Assembly: GCA_029706075.1 (NCBI GenBank)
Contig: JAINUG010000115.1
Span: forward strand, 62,001 to 126,000
Source of the DNA: Aldrovandia affinis
Lineage: Eukaryota; Chordata; Actinopteri; Notacanthiformes; Halosauridae
DNA: 64,000 nucleotides
Direction: 5' to 3'
The notes beneath the pieces were generated by a model that was given only the letters and a program-made list of their open reading frames with translations, did not search any database and was not told where the DNA came from. Each line of letters opens with the position of its first letter. Within the stretch, counting starts at the first letter, position 1. The translations under genes and the position numbers were made by a program. This document shows positions 1-11,480 of this stretch, in pieces.

Positions 1-539
1 GGATGAGATCATTTCTAGATATTAAATTAATATTATACCTTATTCTCACTGAGTGGACACAGTGTTACATTCAATAAATGAAATGTACTGGGTCAAGGTT
101 TTTGTATTGACTGAATAAGTGAGCGAATGTTAGATGGTATGAAACCAGTGATTGTATTTCTTCTATAGCAGAAGATAAATGCATCGGGAATGGAGGTCGT
201 TGTAACTTGAAGTCAAAATACATCAATCATTTAAAATACAAACATCTGAATCATTTGTATATTGTAACCATTACCTACAATAATGATGCATTATTTTCTA
301 AATTGACTACTTTCATTTTTGTAGCTAAAAAACATAGTTTCAAATAATGAGCAATAATCAAACTACCGGCAATCAGGTTCTCATTGAATCATGAATACTT
401 TTGGTTTGATGTTAGAAACATACATCACCTTTTCAGTGATCCGCTATCTTTGGCCTCTTTTGACTGAGCTGTTTGACATTTCCACATTGTATTCTTTAGC
501 AAAAAGTGCTAAGATGACACAAACTGGTCTAACTTTGAT
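1..539. other. AT-rich single-copy-looking DNA, nothing recognised
   Basis: No repeat family, long open frame or RNA gene is visible here. The stretch is AT-rich with scattered short A and T runs. It is best treated as intergenic or intronic filler. Confidence 0.5.
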
Positions 540-1060
540 AGTATTTCCACGATTTTATTAATGAAAAGGATTTCAATATCACCATGGCAGCCTCCAAGAA
601 TTCCATGATCTTCATGAGAAGAGAAATGAGATTCTCTTTAAATGTGTCCCCAATAAGAGCCCACCCATTTGAAACATTTCAGAAATAAATGTTACTAGGC
701 AGATAACTTAGCTTGCGTGCTAATTGGCTGTGATGTATTTTTGTCACAGGAGTGTATACGACTGCATACAAAGATGAGGCAGGTATGATGTCATACTCTT
801 TTCATATATGTTTAGGCCTCATTATATTCTGCAGGTTTCCGTTCCTCATTAAATGAAATAGTACCGCATAATATGTAAAGGGCTCTTTTTTAATGAACCC
901 AGCTTAATTCAAAATACAATTTTTAAACAGCTGAAATGAGGCCTGTCTCCCATGACTACCTGTACCACGCTGGGGTTGATTGTTACATGGTATAATGATC
1001 TGCTAATGCACATTAACAGAGAATTACACACTCATTGTTTCAAAACAATGTTAGCTTTTA
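540..1060. promoter_or_regulatory. candidate conserved noncoding element
   Basis: This repeat-free block has many homeodomain-like and ATTA/TTAAT cores, including TGCTAATTGGC near 718, CATTAAATG near 848 and CACATTAACA near 1009, set in a mixed-composition background without open frames. That texture is typical of vertebrate developmental enhancers. The call is inference only, because conservation cannot be judged from one sequence. Confidence 0.3.
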
Positions 1061-1421
1061 TACGTTAGACTAAATGTAGGATAAGAAAAGCTTAGGATTT
1101 TCCAATGTTTCTTCTGTTGAACAACGGAGCACTGGTAAGCAAAGAGCCCACGGGTTGACCGGGAGGACAACGGGCCTAAAGCAACAGTTTAATAAAACAT
1201 AGGACGGGCTGGTGCGGGCTGAAGACACACATCTGACATCAAAGATCGCCCAAACGAGGGAAACCAACACCACGTCCCACTGAAGGTAGAGATTATAATT
1301 CACCATTTTAAATGATCTGAAATGTAGCTTGATCATGGAAACAGCCCGAGGCTGTTGATTCCTGATGTGCCTCATGTTATCACACACCCTCATTCATGAG
1401 CAAATGGAATATTTTCTGTCT

Positions 1422-1426
<5 letters not shown>

Positions 1427-1503
<77 letters not shown>
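1427..1503. repeat. (CT)n microsatellite
   Basis: About 38 uninterrupted CT units follow a short imperfect CT lead-in. Read on the minus strand it gives a GA tract that produces an artificial Arg-Glu open frame at 1394-1882, which is not a gene. Length polymorphism between individuals is expected. Confidence 0.97.
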
Positions 1504-1505
<2 letters not shown>

Positions 1506-2339
1506 TCTCCATGACCTTCAAAAACATTGCGACGAGCGACACAGAATAACAAATCAATGCATTTTAAAACGCGTTGTACACTTTGTTTTTTTGTTTTTTT
1601 GGGGGGCTTTAAAAAAAAATTGCGGCTCATTTCACACCGTCCGTTTGCACGAAAATTGAATGCCCCAAACAATATTTCCAGCGACGTCCGGGAGATCATC
1701 AATCCACCATTGATAGAGAGTAGTTGTCTCTTGACCGTGTGCTCTTTTTCATTTCCTAATTCAGACATTGGTTCGCTGCAGGGCATCCACTCACAATTCA
1801 CAACTCCGTCTCTCTTAAAAAAATAAAATAAAATTACACGATAGAGAGAAAGCACGAAGCAACCCCAGCCCCGTGAAGGCAACTGTCAAGTCTTCTGACA
1901 GTACTCAATATGTGAACTCCCAACGCTTGAAGTCTTTCCCCTAGGGCAACTGACAGTTCCTCTGTGTCTCCATGCCTCTTGCCTACATAAAATATTAAGA
2001 AGACACTGGAATGATGTTGCCCTTTGCTACAATAGCAGGGCTCGCGACATACCATAAGCATGGGTGCATTTAGCAAAGCTCATGCTCCAGACATGGAAAC
2101 GCTTGTTGCTTGGAGTAAATAAGCACAGACGAAACCCGCGTTCCTCTGCTACCCGGGAGCACGTCAGCAGCACGACGCCCCGACCCCTCACGGCTGTCGA
2201 AGCGCCATCTGGGAACGACCGACAGGGACACGCAGTCTAAGTCATTAATGAGGGAAGGGATGTCTTCAAAAAGACAAAAAGAAAAGGGAAAAGAAAATGT
2301 AGAACAATCCTTGGCCCAACTTTTTTAAAAAAGGCAACA
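1504..2339. other. unannotated stretch, no gene seen
   Basis: Mixed-composition DNA with a few CpG-rich patches, for example around 2130-2235, and a short T/G homopolymer cluster near 1585-1620. Open frames here are short and have no family resemblance. No repeat family was recognised. Confidence 0.4.
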
Positions 2340-2870
2340 TTGTCGAATGATATTCAAATTTTAATGTGCGCTTCTAAAGAGCTAATTTCCTTCCTTTTCC
2401 CTTAAGGGAGCTGGTATTTGAAAGGCTCCACCAGATGCGCTGGGAGCGGAATGACAGCGCGCTAAAGAAGTCATCCGAATTATGTCAACAGCATTACAAA
2501 AGGCTGCGCCACATCTCAGAAGGATGCTTTGCTCGTACATGAAGAGCAACAAAATGCCAGATGAGAATTGTGCGAGGGTATTAAAAAAAAAAAAAAAAAA
2601 AAAAAAATACTTCAAATGCTGCCATTTTCTCTGGATTGAATTAAGCAGGATGAACCTTGGGGAGCATCCTCCAAAAATGGCAGCAGCGTTCTGTGCTCTC
2701 GGCGCTGAGGAGAGTCGACGCGCTGAAACATTTGCTTTTTCTTTCCACTCTTTTTTTTTTTACTTTGGCACTAGAGCACTTCATACCGTGCCCGAGTAAA
2801 TGTCTTTTTTATTCAAATCTAGGTTTAAGTATGTCTTTCCAGAGGTTGGACTCTGCCTTTAAGAAACTCT
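2340..2870. promoter_or_regulatory. candidate noncoding element with internal poly-A tract
   Basis: A compact repeat-free block (about 2380-2580) is followed by a 25-base A run at 2583-2607 and a further mixed block. Short frames exist on both strands, but the A run crosses them as poly-Lys or poly-Phe, which marks them as spurious. An enhancer-like nature is inference. Confidence 0.25.
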
Positions 2871-2934
2871 AAAAAACGGCATGCGACTTATTTATATACC
2901 TTTCCCCATATCCTAACCTTATTTATTGTGAGCT

Positions 2935-3000
2935 AAAGGCAAAACTGATCCTAGATCAGCACTCCTACTCAGAGGATATTTATGAATATAGGCCCAGTCC
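2935..3000. repeat. fragment of a dispersed fish repeat
   Basis: The segment contains the phrase ACTGATCCTAGATCAGCACT followed by CTACTC and a degraded tail. I recognise this phrase as a very common interspersed repeat in teleost genomes. The fragment is only about 65 bp and the parent element class cannot be told from it. Confidence 0.5.
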
Positions 3001-5250
3001 AAAATTGCAACCGCAGGTCAGTTAATGGCCTATGAAAAGGGAGTGCTCTGCACTGGAGAAAAATAATTACAGCAAGCCACTACGGACACTATTTTACATA
3101 AGTTTACTGGGATATTTTACATCGCATTGTAAACTGATCGGATGTCACCCAATGTTTTAGCTGGCCTGTCTCTGCATATTAAACCCTGACTTCCTGTATC
3201 GGTGAGGCAGCTTGCTTTATCTACTGAACTGAACCACAGAAGCTGGGTTCACGATCGTTGAATAAAAGTTGAACTGAGGTAACATTTTTCAGTGATCTCA
3301 ATGAGTTTCTGATGCTGAATCAACATTGATTTTTGATTTAGTTTGTAAGCGTCTATTTTTTGGGGGTGGGGGACACGACATTGAATCAACATAGATTTTT
3401 GATCAGCCTGTCAGCTTGGCCACGTCAAGAAAAATGAGGATGTCTTAAGCTTTGATGGTGCCAAAATAGCCTTTTAGTTCTGTCTCAAAGCTCCCTGAAG
3501 TTGGAACGAACAGACATCACTTTGAATGGCTCTTGTCCGGCTGTGTTTTCTTGTTACTGTTGCCTTTTGGGGAGTGTTAAATTAGAAGAGGTACACTGTG
3601 AATGCCATTAGTTGGCATCATAAGGACACATTTGTGTTCCTTAAATGTAAGATGACAGTGCAGATGGTCTTGCAGTTATAAAGCTTGCCAGCTGCTCTCT
3701 TATGGTGTCTCGCTGTTTTATATGTGCTTGTTTTTATACGATACAAAACCGCTCTGAACTTACTTAAGGGAGATGCAATTGCACTGTAACAAAGAAGAAC
3801 AACTATTACAGGCCACGGAAGAATAAAAGCATCTCTTTTTCTGAGGGATAACAGACATTTTGAATAGGGGGCAGTTGGTATATTGTGGCTGTGGAATGGT
3901 ATCTGTAGGAAGTAATAATTGCATTCTAATTTGATCATCACAATTGTCTTTTGCTGTTTTTTTATTCAAAAGCCAACACCATAAACATAAAGAAGAATTC
4001 AAAAGATACAAATTCAGAGTTGTGGACCATGGTACAGAGTTCTGGTTTAATGCCATGTTCGGTTAACCGAACATTACAAAATTAAACTGGAAGGAGCTTG
4101 GAATGACTTATCAAAACAAATGGGAGCATTAAACCAAAATGAGTCACACTCTTGCCAGTGATTTAAAAAAAACTGATATAAAAATATATATGATGTCTTA
4201 TCAGTATTAAGACATATCACTATTATACAATACAGGAAAGTCAACAATGAAATGTGAATAAACAGGGACGTGTGGGGAATTCAACAGCGTTTAATGTAAA
4301 AAGGACAAGAACTACATAAAACAGTTCGCAAAAGAGGCCAAAGACAGCAGGTCACTGAAAATGAGTATTGTGTGGAAAACCAACATGGAAATAAAATGAA
4401 TGCATGTTCTAATGAGATAACAATTATGATCGGTTTGATTATCATTGGTTATTTTCTTGAACTAAGGTTTATGGCTTCGATATGACAGTAGCTACAGCCA
4501 ACCCAACACAAGGTGCAGCATAAACAATCTTAAAGTTATATTTTAGAAAGAAATACACACAACCCTTGCTCAATAGATTACAAAAAATATATATATTTAA
4601 ATATGTCAAAGCTGTTAAATGCCTTTAAATGTTTCAAGAAAGTATTTAGCATCCGCAGCAAAACATATGCTGAGACAATTAAACCGTGGGAACAGATTGT
4701 TCATGATAGAAACAAAAACAAGACCCATTTTGTTCACAGAAGAGCTCTATTCATGTTGAGCTGGAGCATGTAACAATACTCTACTCCAGCCGAAGCATCG
4801 ACCGTTTCCAGAGGAGCTGAACATGTACAATAGTTGACTAGTGAGAAAACTCATTATCCAATTATGAAATGCAGAGATGACCACAGCTAATTATGAGCAT
4901 TTTAGCATAACTGGATGAATAGGATCTGTGCACGGCACTGTTTTGATAGAAGAATCTGCACGTGATGTCAGACATCACCAGGAACAGAACAGAATGTTAT
5001 ACAACAGAGCGAGTTCCCAACATTTGCTGTACAGCTGCACTGATCTGCATGCGTTCAGTTTCAAAAGACTACACGCAAACTCGTCTTTCATAGACACGTG
5101 TCCAATTCGATATTAACTACACAGAGATTTAATATACTATACACAGGTATGTGCACAGGTAATAGTTCACCTTTGATGAATAAATGTTGGATGCGTTTGC
5201 AGTGGTTTTTGTTATACTTTTCTATTGTGCACTGTACATTGTTATTACTT
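3001..5250. other. AT-rich stretch with a short direct repeat, no gene
   Basis: Mostly AT-rich DNA without recognisable genes. Near 3313 and 3380 the phrase GAATCAACATTGATTTTTGA occurs twice with one change, separated by a G-rich patch, a small direct repeat of unknown origin. Otherwise only homopolymer runs and a few TATATA tracts (about 4587) are seen. Confidence 0.4.
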
Positions 5251-5279
5251 TATGCTATGGCAGCATTGAAGAGGCACAC

Positions 5280-6520
5280 TCTGTACCTGTGGCTGCCTTG
5301 TATGGCTCCGGAGGCAAAGGCTTTGTTACTCGGCCAAGATTCGATTTACTCCCTCCTCTTATGTAGGCTCGGAATGAGAGAGGGAGAGGAGAGAGCGGCG
5401 TCTTTGTGCAGGGAGAAAAATTAATATTGAGACTCAAAAGCGGGGCGCTCTTCCCCCCCATTCTCAAATTGAACTTCCATTCCAGCTGAACTTCTCTTAA
5501 AAGACAGCGCTGTGGAGGGAGGTGGGCTCGCTCCACCATGCTCTAATTCAGACAGGCCGCATATTTCGGGGGTGCGAATTCGCCGGCAAATTCCCGGAGA
5601 AAATTGAACGCTGTCATGGATGGATTAGCCCTGTAATGGCGGGACACACGCTGTATCTCGAACGACGAGCCCCGCTCAGACGCGTGGGCAAATGAAAAAA
5701 AAAAAGAAAGAAAAAAAAAGGAAATGAAATTCATTTCATACCTCCTCAAGCACACACTCGCCCGAGGAGCGCCCCTTTTTTTTCCTTAAAAAAAAAGAGG
5801 CTAAATTCAACCGCAGGAACTTTGGGAACTTTCGAGAGTTTTTCCCCTCGTGGGAATCCGCATCCTGCGCCCCCTCCTCCCCCCGTCCCCCTCCACTCGT
5901 GGGCAGGCAGGATGCAGCATCTCCCACTGGAGCAACCCTATATTTATTCCTTCATCTTTACAAATGGCTGCAGATGCTGCAAAAGACTGAGACAAGGATA
6001 GCGCAGTCGTGAGCAATAAGGCCATCAGCGCGAGAGGCCGTATCGGTCGTGACCAAATTGATGCTTGTAACTTTGGCAATCTCACATTTCCCTGGGTTAT
6101 TTATGTACCGCATATGCTCGTACCTTTGTTTATTTTTATCTATATGTGGCACCGGACCCAATTCGTGACAGTAAATCATCATAATAAGCTGTCAGTCCAT
6201 TGACTAACATTGAACAGCGGCCATTTACAGTACATGTCACCCGGTAATGTTATTGTTTTTGATTAGTGGAAGGAAATCTGGGGCAGGCCCACTACTGATG
6301 CATTACGGCCACATGGAGCCGGGAACGGGAAACGAGACAGGTTGGCTCAGAAACCCCGCCAGGTGTGCCATGCCAGTAGGCGAGGTCCGACTCGAGGATT
6401 GGCTGGGCTTCTGCATGAGGTGCGCTGTGCGGCAGGGCATAAACGGTACAGGCAGCACTTTCGCCGTTCATTACCCGAAAAATGAATGGAGGCAGATTTG
6501 AACCAGAACCTTTTATTAAC
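5280..6520. promoter_or_regulatory. candidate CNE cluster, CpG-rich
   Basis: A long repeat-free block with locally elevated CpG (5550-5670, 5750-5900, 6290-6480), interrupted only by A/T homopolymers near 5695-5720 and 5777-5805. Open frames on both strands overlap one another and show no protein family, so coding is not supported. The texture resembles enhancer clusters of developmental genes; this is inference. Confidence 0.35.
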
Positions 6521-6960
6521 ATGGTAACACAATAATGTTAAGCACAACTCCTGTAATGTAGGGCTTTGGCCAGAACCTAAAACTCAACGGAGGCTAATTT
6601 TCAGGCCTTATGAATACACACTCAAATAAACAGAAGCGGAGAGCTATTCAGGCTGGTATTTTAAATAATACTATCAATTTCATGATGTTTCGTAAATCAA
6701 ACTGTATTGTGAATTATAATGTAAATTGTAACCCAGAAAAATGTGAAAAGCACCTGCACTGTACTGTGGTTTTGTACGGACCATGTTTGAGCAAAACTGT
6801 CTTATTTACCCTGTGTTAAACTGGGCCAGGTGTTACAACTGTGTGGTGTTCTGACAAGACAGATATCAAAGCCCCAGGAAATAGGCCAGAGGCTACGTTA
6901 TTTCCCTTTAAGAGGTAAAAAAACAGAAAACAAGGAACCATCATCAAACTTAAACAGCCC
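6521..6960. other. unannotated stretch
   Basis: AT-rich DNA with no recognised repeat and no credible gene. It ends where an inverted-repeat element begins at about 6961. Confidence 0.4.
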
Positions 6961-7160
6961 TCTGGCCGGGATTCAGTCTGCATTCGTCCTTATCTTTGAC
7001 TTTACAGTTAAAAGCCAATGTTATTGTTTTCTTTTCATCACAAACAGTTCGCCGAGTTTGGCGACCGTCAAAATTAACTCGTGTCGGGACAAAACAAATG
7101 AACGCTCGCATCTATTTGCGAGTCAAAGCTAAGGACGAACGTTGATTGAATCCCGGCCTG
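6961..7160. mobile_element. MITE-like element with ~35-bp inverted ends (copy 1)
   Basis: The left end TCTGGCCGGGATTCA plus the following CATTCGTCCTTA is mirrored at the right end, where TAAGGACGAACG runs into TTGATTGAATCCCGGCC. The roughly 200-bp interior has no coding capacity and contains smaller palindromes such as TTCGCCGAGTTTGGCGA. A related copy lies at 49121-49290. Two copies in the same window with the same inverted ends argue for a short nonautonomous DNA element; superfamily is not determined and no target duplication was identified. Confidence 0.55.
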
Positions 7161-7944
7161 CGTCTATATATCTGGCCTGACAGAGGCGCCGAGCAACACC
7201 TGGGATGATTACCAATCAACCTCAGACGTGTGCGCTCGCGGGCGAGCCTGCCGCTGTCCAAGGTCCTGACAGCCTCCCGGGCTCTGGGAGGCAGTGGTGA
7301 CGTCTGACAGCTGCCAGGATGCGGCAGCGGCCCTGTCTGCTCCCGCGCCGCCGCTCCCCGTGTCAAACCGGGCCGGGGAAACGAGAGCAATAAAACCGCT
7401 TCAGAGCCTTCCGGAAAGGTTTATTTTGTTCCTCTCTCCGAGTCAGGGCAAATTCAGGAAGGAGAATCTAAGACCTATAAAAATGCAATTTTTTTGTTGT
7501 TCGTGAGACGCAGTGCCAAAGCACTATAACGGCGTGATTGAATCCGGGAGCACATTTATAAATAAGAACTACAGTAGCGGCAGCTGCACGCAAGGGAGCG
7601 ATAATACAGCTGACACCGGTATAGCTCGTGAACTTGTAAAAAAGCACAACAAATGCAGATGCAGGAGTCTGTGTTCAGATGCAGGAGTCTAAAGGCCGGA
7701 TTCAAGGCTTCATATTTAACTTTGTGTATGTTCGCACGTGCACCTAGGATTCAAAGAGGGTGTTTACCCTCCCTAATTTTGACCTCCCGAGGAATTTTCA
7801 TTGGTAGGTGAAAATTGACCTTGAGATTACCTTCAGAACAAAAAAAACTGCCGTGAGTTTTACACGCTCTGGAGTGAGGAACGTAAGGAGTTTCAATCTA
7901 AAAGTACTTTTTGCTGTGCATTTTGTTTTGTGTCTTCTTGCCAG
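7161..7944. promoter_or_regulatory. candidate noncoding element
   Basis: Mixed to GC-rich repeat-free DNA with CpG clusters around 7180-7380 and an AT-rich second half. A 15-base phrase, CAGATGCAGGAGTCT, occurs twice at about 7656 and 7676 as a tiny tandem duplication. No credible gene. Regulatory nature is inferred from texture only. Confidence 0.3.
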
Positions 7945-8060
7945 GGTTGGGGCCAGTTCCATTTCAATTCAGTCAATTCAGTAAATGCATTGGAATTTGA
8001 TTTATGAATAAAAAAATCCATATGCTTTTCTGAGGATTTTTTGAATGAATTTAAGTTGGT
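7945..8060. repeat. dispersed repeat half, related to 26500-26655
   Basis: The phrase GTTGGGGCCAGTTCCATTTC followed by AATTCAGTCAATTCAG closely resembles the left arm of the palindromic repeat near 26500, which carries GTTGGGGTCAATTCAATTTC. This copy retains roughly one arm. Confidence 0.45.
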
Positions 8061-8173
8061 AAAAATGTATTTGACACACTTATAATGCCTCTCTGTTCAC
8101 CTCTCACATCAGTTGGCATAAAATACCCATTATGACAGGAATTATTATCACTTTGCAACTGAATATTAGTTTT

Positions 8174-8288
8174 AATTGCCATTATGTGCTCAAGATTTTG
8201 GTTCACTAGTGTCATAATGCTTCATGATAGTGTCATGTACAAAGCATTATGAAACAAATGAACCAAAATCCTGAGTACACAATGGCAA
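8174..8288. repeat. 48-bp inverted repeat with 18-bp loop
   Basis: The arm at 8174-8222 reads through CAAGATTTTGGTTCACT to GTCATAATGCTT. The arm at 8241-8288 is its diverged reverse complement, AAAGCATTATGAAAC through GAACCAAAATCCTGAG. Identity by eye is roughly 80-85%. This is probably a palindromic MITE relic just upstream of the LINE fragment that follows. Confidence 0.6.
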
Positions 8289-8339
8289 CACATTTTCAAC
8301 AAAGTTGGCTCCTCATTCCAATCCTTACATGTAGACACA

Positions 8340-9447
8340 TGAATTCCAAAGACCTCCAAGGTGATCTGAATCTAAACTGGAATGAATCAATTTCCAAACC
8401 ACTGAAAATTATGGCAATGAAACTTGGATTACAGTAGTTAATTGCTCAGCCCATCACAGATATGCAATCTCAATTCTAGATTTAATTGCACAAATCAACC
8501 CTCGAAGTATACTGTCTCTGGAGTCATTCAAACAGATATCTCAAAAATCTCATTCATGCCATAAGGAAAATTCAACAACAACACAACTAGTTTATCTCCA
8601 AAAATAAGATTCCAAAATCCAAGCTTCAAGCGTACATTACTGAAATTGACCATATCGGCCTGGGTGAGGTTATATCTTCTGATAACCCTGGACAAATATC
8701 ATCTAGGTTTCATAAAACAATTGACACAATTAGAAATAAATACAGAAAAGATGTAAGAATTTGAATCCAGCACGGATAAATATTGAATTTCTTAATCTGC
8801 TTAGTCAGAAGGACGGGTCGATGAAACAATATCAACACTCCAAAGGTCCTGAAGACAAATTGGCGTTTATAAAAATAAGAACGACCCTTGAAGTGCACCC
8901 TTGAATTATGTAAAAACAGTGTACCGCCAACTCTTTATAAGTAATGCAGTTTTAGATGCAAAACCCCTCTGACTGAAACTTCATTCTATCACAGGTGAAG
9001 CAAGCAGCGGGAAGAAAAACAAAATGTAAATACTCTCACAAATCGCCCTACTCACTGAATCCCAGAACATTGCTGAAGTTGTTAATGATTATTTTATTTC
9101 ATCTGCTGAACAGTTGGCTTCCCATTTTCATCCTCCGACAATACAGAGCATAACTCACTTTTTTGTTTCTCCGAAGTCTCCTGTGAATTAATTCTAAGCA
9201 CTATAAACTCGAACTCTTAACACCCGATTGATGCAAAATGCGTCATTGATTTCACGACTTGTCATCTCATGTAATTTCCTCTGTTATTCTAAAAGTTAGA
9301 AGCTCCATTCTTATATTCCAGTAAAGCAGAGAGATTCCCGTTCTGCTCATGCAAGTTCGGTGGCGGTCCCAAGAGATTTCATTACTTGTGGAAAATGACA
9401 AGCCTAGATGGGCCGTTCTTATCATTATGTATTCTTATGTTCTTACG
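8340..9447 (+). mobile_element. LINE relic (L2/CR1/Rex-like), ORF2 fragment plus 3' tail
   Basis: On the plus strand the frame starting near 8360 gives GDLNLNW, the GDxNxxW signature near the end of an APE-type endonuclease. It is followed by a stop and short in-frame remnants. At 9036-9140 another frame reads QNIAEVVNDYFISSAEQLA, matching the linker region before the reverse transcriptase of L2/CR1-type LINEs. The segment ends with a tail (AAGCCTAGATGGGCC, then TTCTTATGTTCTTA) shared with the copy at 33.7 kb. Stops and frameshifts show it is long dead, and the reverse transcriptase itself is missing. Exact clade is uncertain. Confidence 0.65.
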
Positions 9448-10018
9448 TTGTGTCCGATGACAAACTGCACAGATTAAATTAATTCATTTTAGCTTCCAGC
9501 TGCAGTTTATGCTACTGTTCCTTTCCAGAGATTTCAAACTTGCTACAGTGACCAACCCCCCTTATTATAAACATACAGTATGTACTGTATGTGCCTTATG
9601 GATCACCACCATCTTGGATTAGTGGATTATTTTGATTATTTTTACCCATCTGTACTTGAAATTTGGCACATTGGTAGATGGTACCTCAAAACAATGAGCG
9701 ACAAGCTTTTTGCTGATTTCATACGTCAATTGAACTTGAAATGTTAAATGATCATAACTCCTGTGTAATCAATGCTTGCCACTATATTTACCTATGAGTT
9801 GTCATGACTGCTTATAGCAATGTTTATAACGAATTGCAAGTGCATCGTAAGGCACTATAAATGCAGATATAAAGCATTATATTTGTGTGCCTCATAGAAA
9901 GTGTTGCCAAAAAGGTCAATTTAATTTTAAAATAACATTTAATTATAATTTTGTAAATGTAATTTTAAAAACATTTAATTTTAAAATAAAACATGTGTTC
10001 TTCAAAGCTAAGTACTAA
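9448..10018. other. AT-rich stretch, no gene
   Basis: The stretch holds a perfect small palindrome around 9574-9594 (ACATACAGTATGTACTGTAT) and AATTTTAAAA-type direct repeats at 9918-9990. No other structure is recognised. Confidence 0.4.
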
Positions 10019-10019
10019 A

Positions 10020-10340
10020 GGCCTCCCAGGCGGTCTAGCGTTTACAACGTTCAACGCTGGCCACTGAGACAGGGGTTTGATTCCACTGGCCACGCCAGTA
10101 TCAGTTCTGACCGGGAGTGCCACTAGGGGGCGGCAATTGGCTGTCCGCCCCAGGGAGGGGGATGAGAAGCCGATATGAGTTTGCTGTGTATAAGAGTGAG
10201 TCTGTGTACTGGAATTACATTTGACGGCTTGTGAGTACCGGCTCGGAGGAGGCGGTACATCGCCTTTGTCACTGCCAGTCTCACGGCTAGAGCAGCGAAC
10301 TCACAATACGATGGCGGGATTGACATGAAAAGAGAGGGTG
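10020..10340 (+). mobile_element. tRNA-derived SINE
   Basis: The 5' head resembles a tRNA gene. An A-box-like segment GGCGGTCTAGCG (about 10030-10041) and a B-box-like GGTTTGATTCC (10074-10084) are spaced as in an RNA polymerase III internal promoter. A tRNA-unrelated body of about 240 bp follows and ends near a GGGATTGACATG phrase. No target duplication was resolved. The body carries a near-consensus CTCF site, listed separately. The family name is not assigned. Confidence 0.65.
10118..10133 (+). promoter_or_regulatory. CTCF-like core motif inside the SINE
   Basis: TGCCACTAGGGGGCGGC closely matches the vertebrate CTCF core (CCASYAGRKGGCRS). It lies in the SINE body, so it could have been spread by retrotransposition. 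Binding is inference. Confidence 0.55.
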
Positions 10341-11099
10341 TAATTGATTACTAAATTGTGAGAAAATGGGAAAAATCCAGAAAATATTGACAAATGGCTT
10401 GTGAAATTTTTACAGGGCGTAATGGGCCCTCATTGGCTTGTAAGTCCATCATTGTCTATATCTATAGTTCTGATTATGTTTAATTTCCTTTGAAACGGAA
10501 AGTTGTTATATCTACCATTACCACTCAGTAACAGACCTTGTTGACTGAAAGCCTTTCTGTGTAAAATCGCAATATCCCACAGTGTTTAACTGTGATTGCA
10601 TCTGCTCACACGCGGTCTCTAGAAATGAATAAAGCTTTGCAATGCAAGAAGGCGGCCATAAAACTGCTAGGAAGACCTGACTCACAGCTGTGTGTTCGCA
10701 CAATGACAACTTTATTAAGCGGATTCAATACCAAAGTTAAAGAGAAAGAAACAAACATGCCCTGCACCATAATAACATACTAAAACAGATCCATTTATGG
10801 AGCATCAGCAATGAACACCTCGGAAAGCAGCATATTATGGGATGCCATGCTCAACATGTCTCTTTGCACCACAGAGGATACAGCTCAAACCATTCAAAAC
10901 GTGATTTCAGGTCTGATAAGAGCGATGCTGAGGTTTTTTTGTTGTTTTTGTCTTTTCCACAACCTGATGATCTGCTAAAACACTTAACACACAAAGTTAT
11001 TTTTGTTTTATGTTCCTTGCTGGGAGGATATGCTTCTTGTTAGATACTGTCCATGTTTTCGTGAATACCTCCCTTTCCAGCAAACTTCACAAGTCCCCA
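10341..11099. other. unannotated stretch
   Basis: Mixed-composition DNA. Short open frames on both strands have no family resemblance. No repeat was recognised. Confidence 0.4.
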
Positions 11100-11330
11100 T
11101 GTCCCAGAGACCATGAAGGCAGACTCCATAAATTGAGGCAATTAAATTAAACTGTTAATATGGAGCACCCGGAGTGTAATTAATTATTAAAGTGATTACT
11201 GTTCTTAATAAGGAAGGATCTGCCAAGATTCTCTGCAAGGAGGTTTCCTCTGTTCCCCCTGGCTTCTAGACCATTCCATTAAAGACACAGACAAAGACCA
11301 TCTAATGCGGCCTAGCCTAGCCTACATAAG
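11100..11330. promoter_or_regulatory. candidate CNE with dense homeodomain-like cores
   Basis: The block contains GGCAATTAAATTAAACTG, then GTGTAATTAATTATTAAAG and TTCTTAATAAGG within about 90 bp, an unusually dense run of TAATTA/ATTAA cores in otherwise mixed DNA. Typical of developmental enhancers; not provable here. Confidence 0.35.
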
Positions 11331-11480
11331 ACTTAAATTAAATATTGAGTGTGTGTCTACCTTCTGTCATGATTGTAATATACAGAAGGCCAAGAGTGTG
11401 GCTGAACGAGAAAAGGGTCAGGCCATTTGTTAAATTTCCATAGAACAGACAGAGATCAAATAAAAGATACAAAGGGATGT

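Noticed and set aside
1394..1882. 162-codon minus-strand frame ending in a long Arg-Glu run
   Set aside because: It is opened by the (CT)n microsatellite; no stop can occur in that tract. No domain.
2197..2215. GCGCCATCTGGGA as a second CTCF-like site
   Set aside because: Only a partial match to the reverse CTCF core; too weak without binding data.
10057..10072. Phrase resembling a miR-181 seed region (TTCAACGCTGG)
   Set aside because: It lies in the SINE head, diverges after a few bases, and no foldable precursor arm was seen.
10020..10095. Possible functional tRNA gene
   Set aside because: Only degenerate A and B boxes are present, no proper cloverleaf could be drawn, and a SINE body follows.
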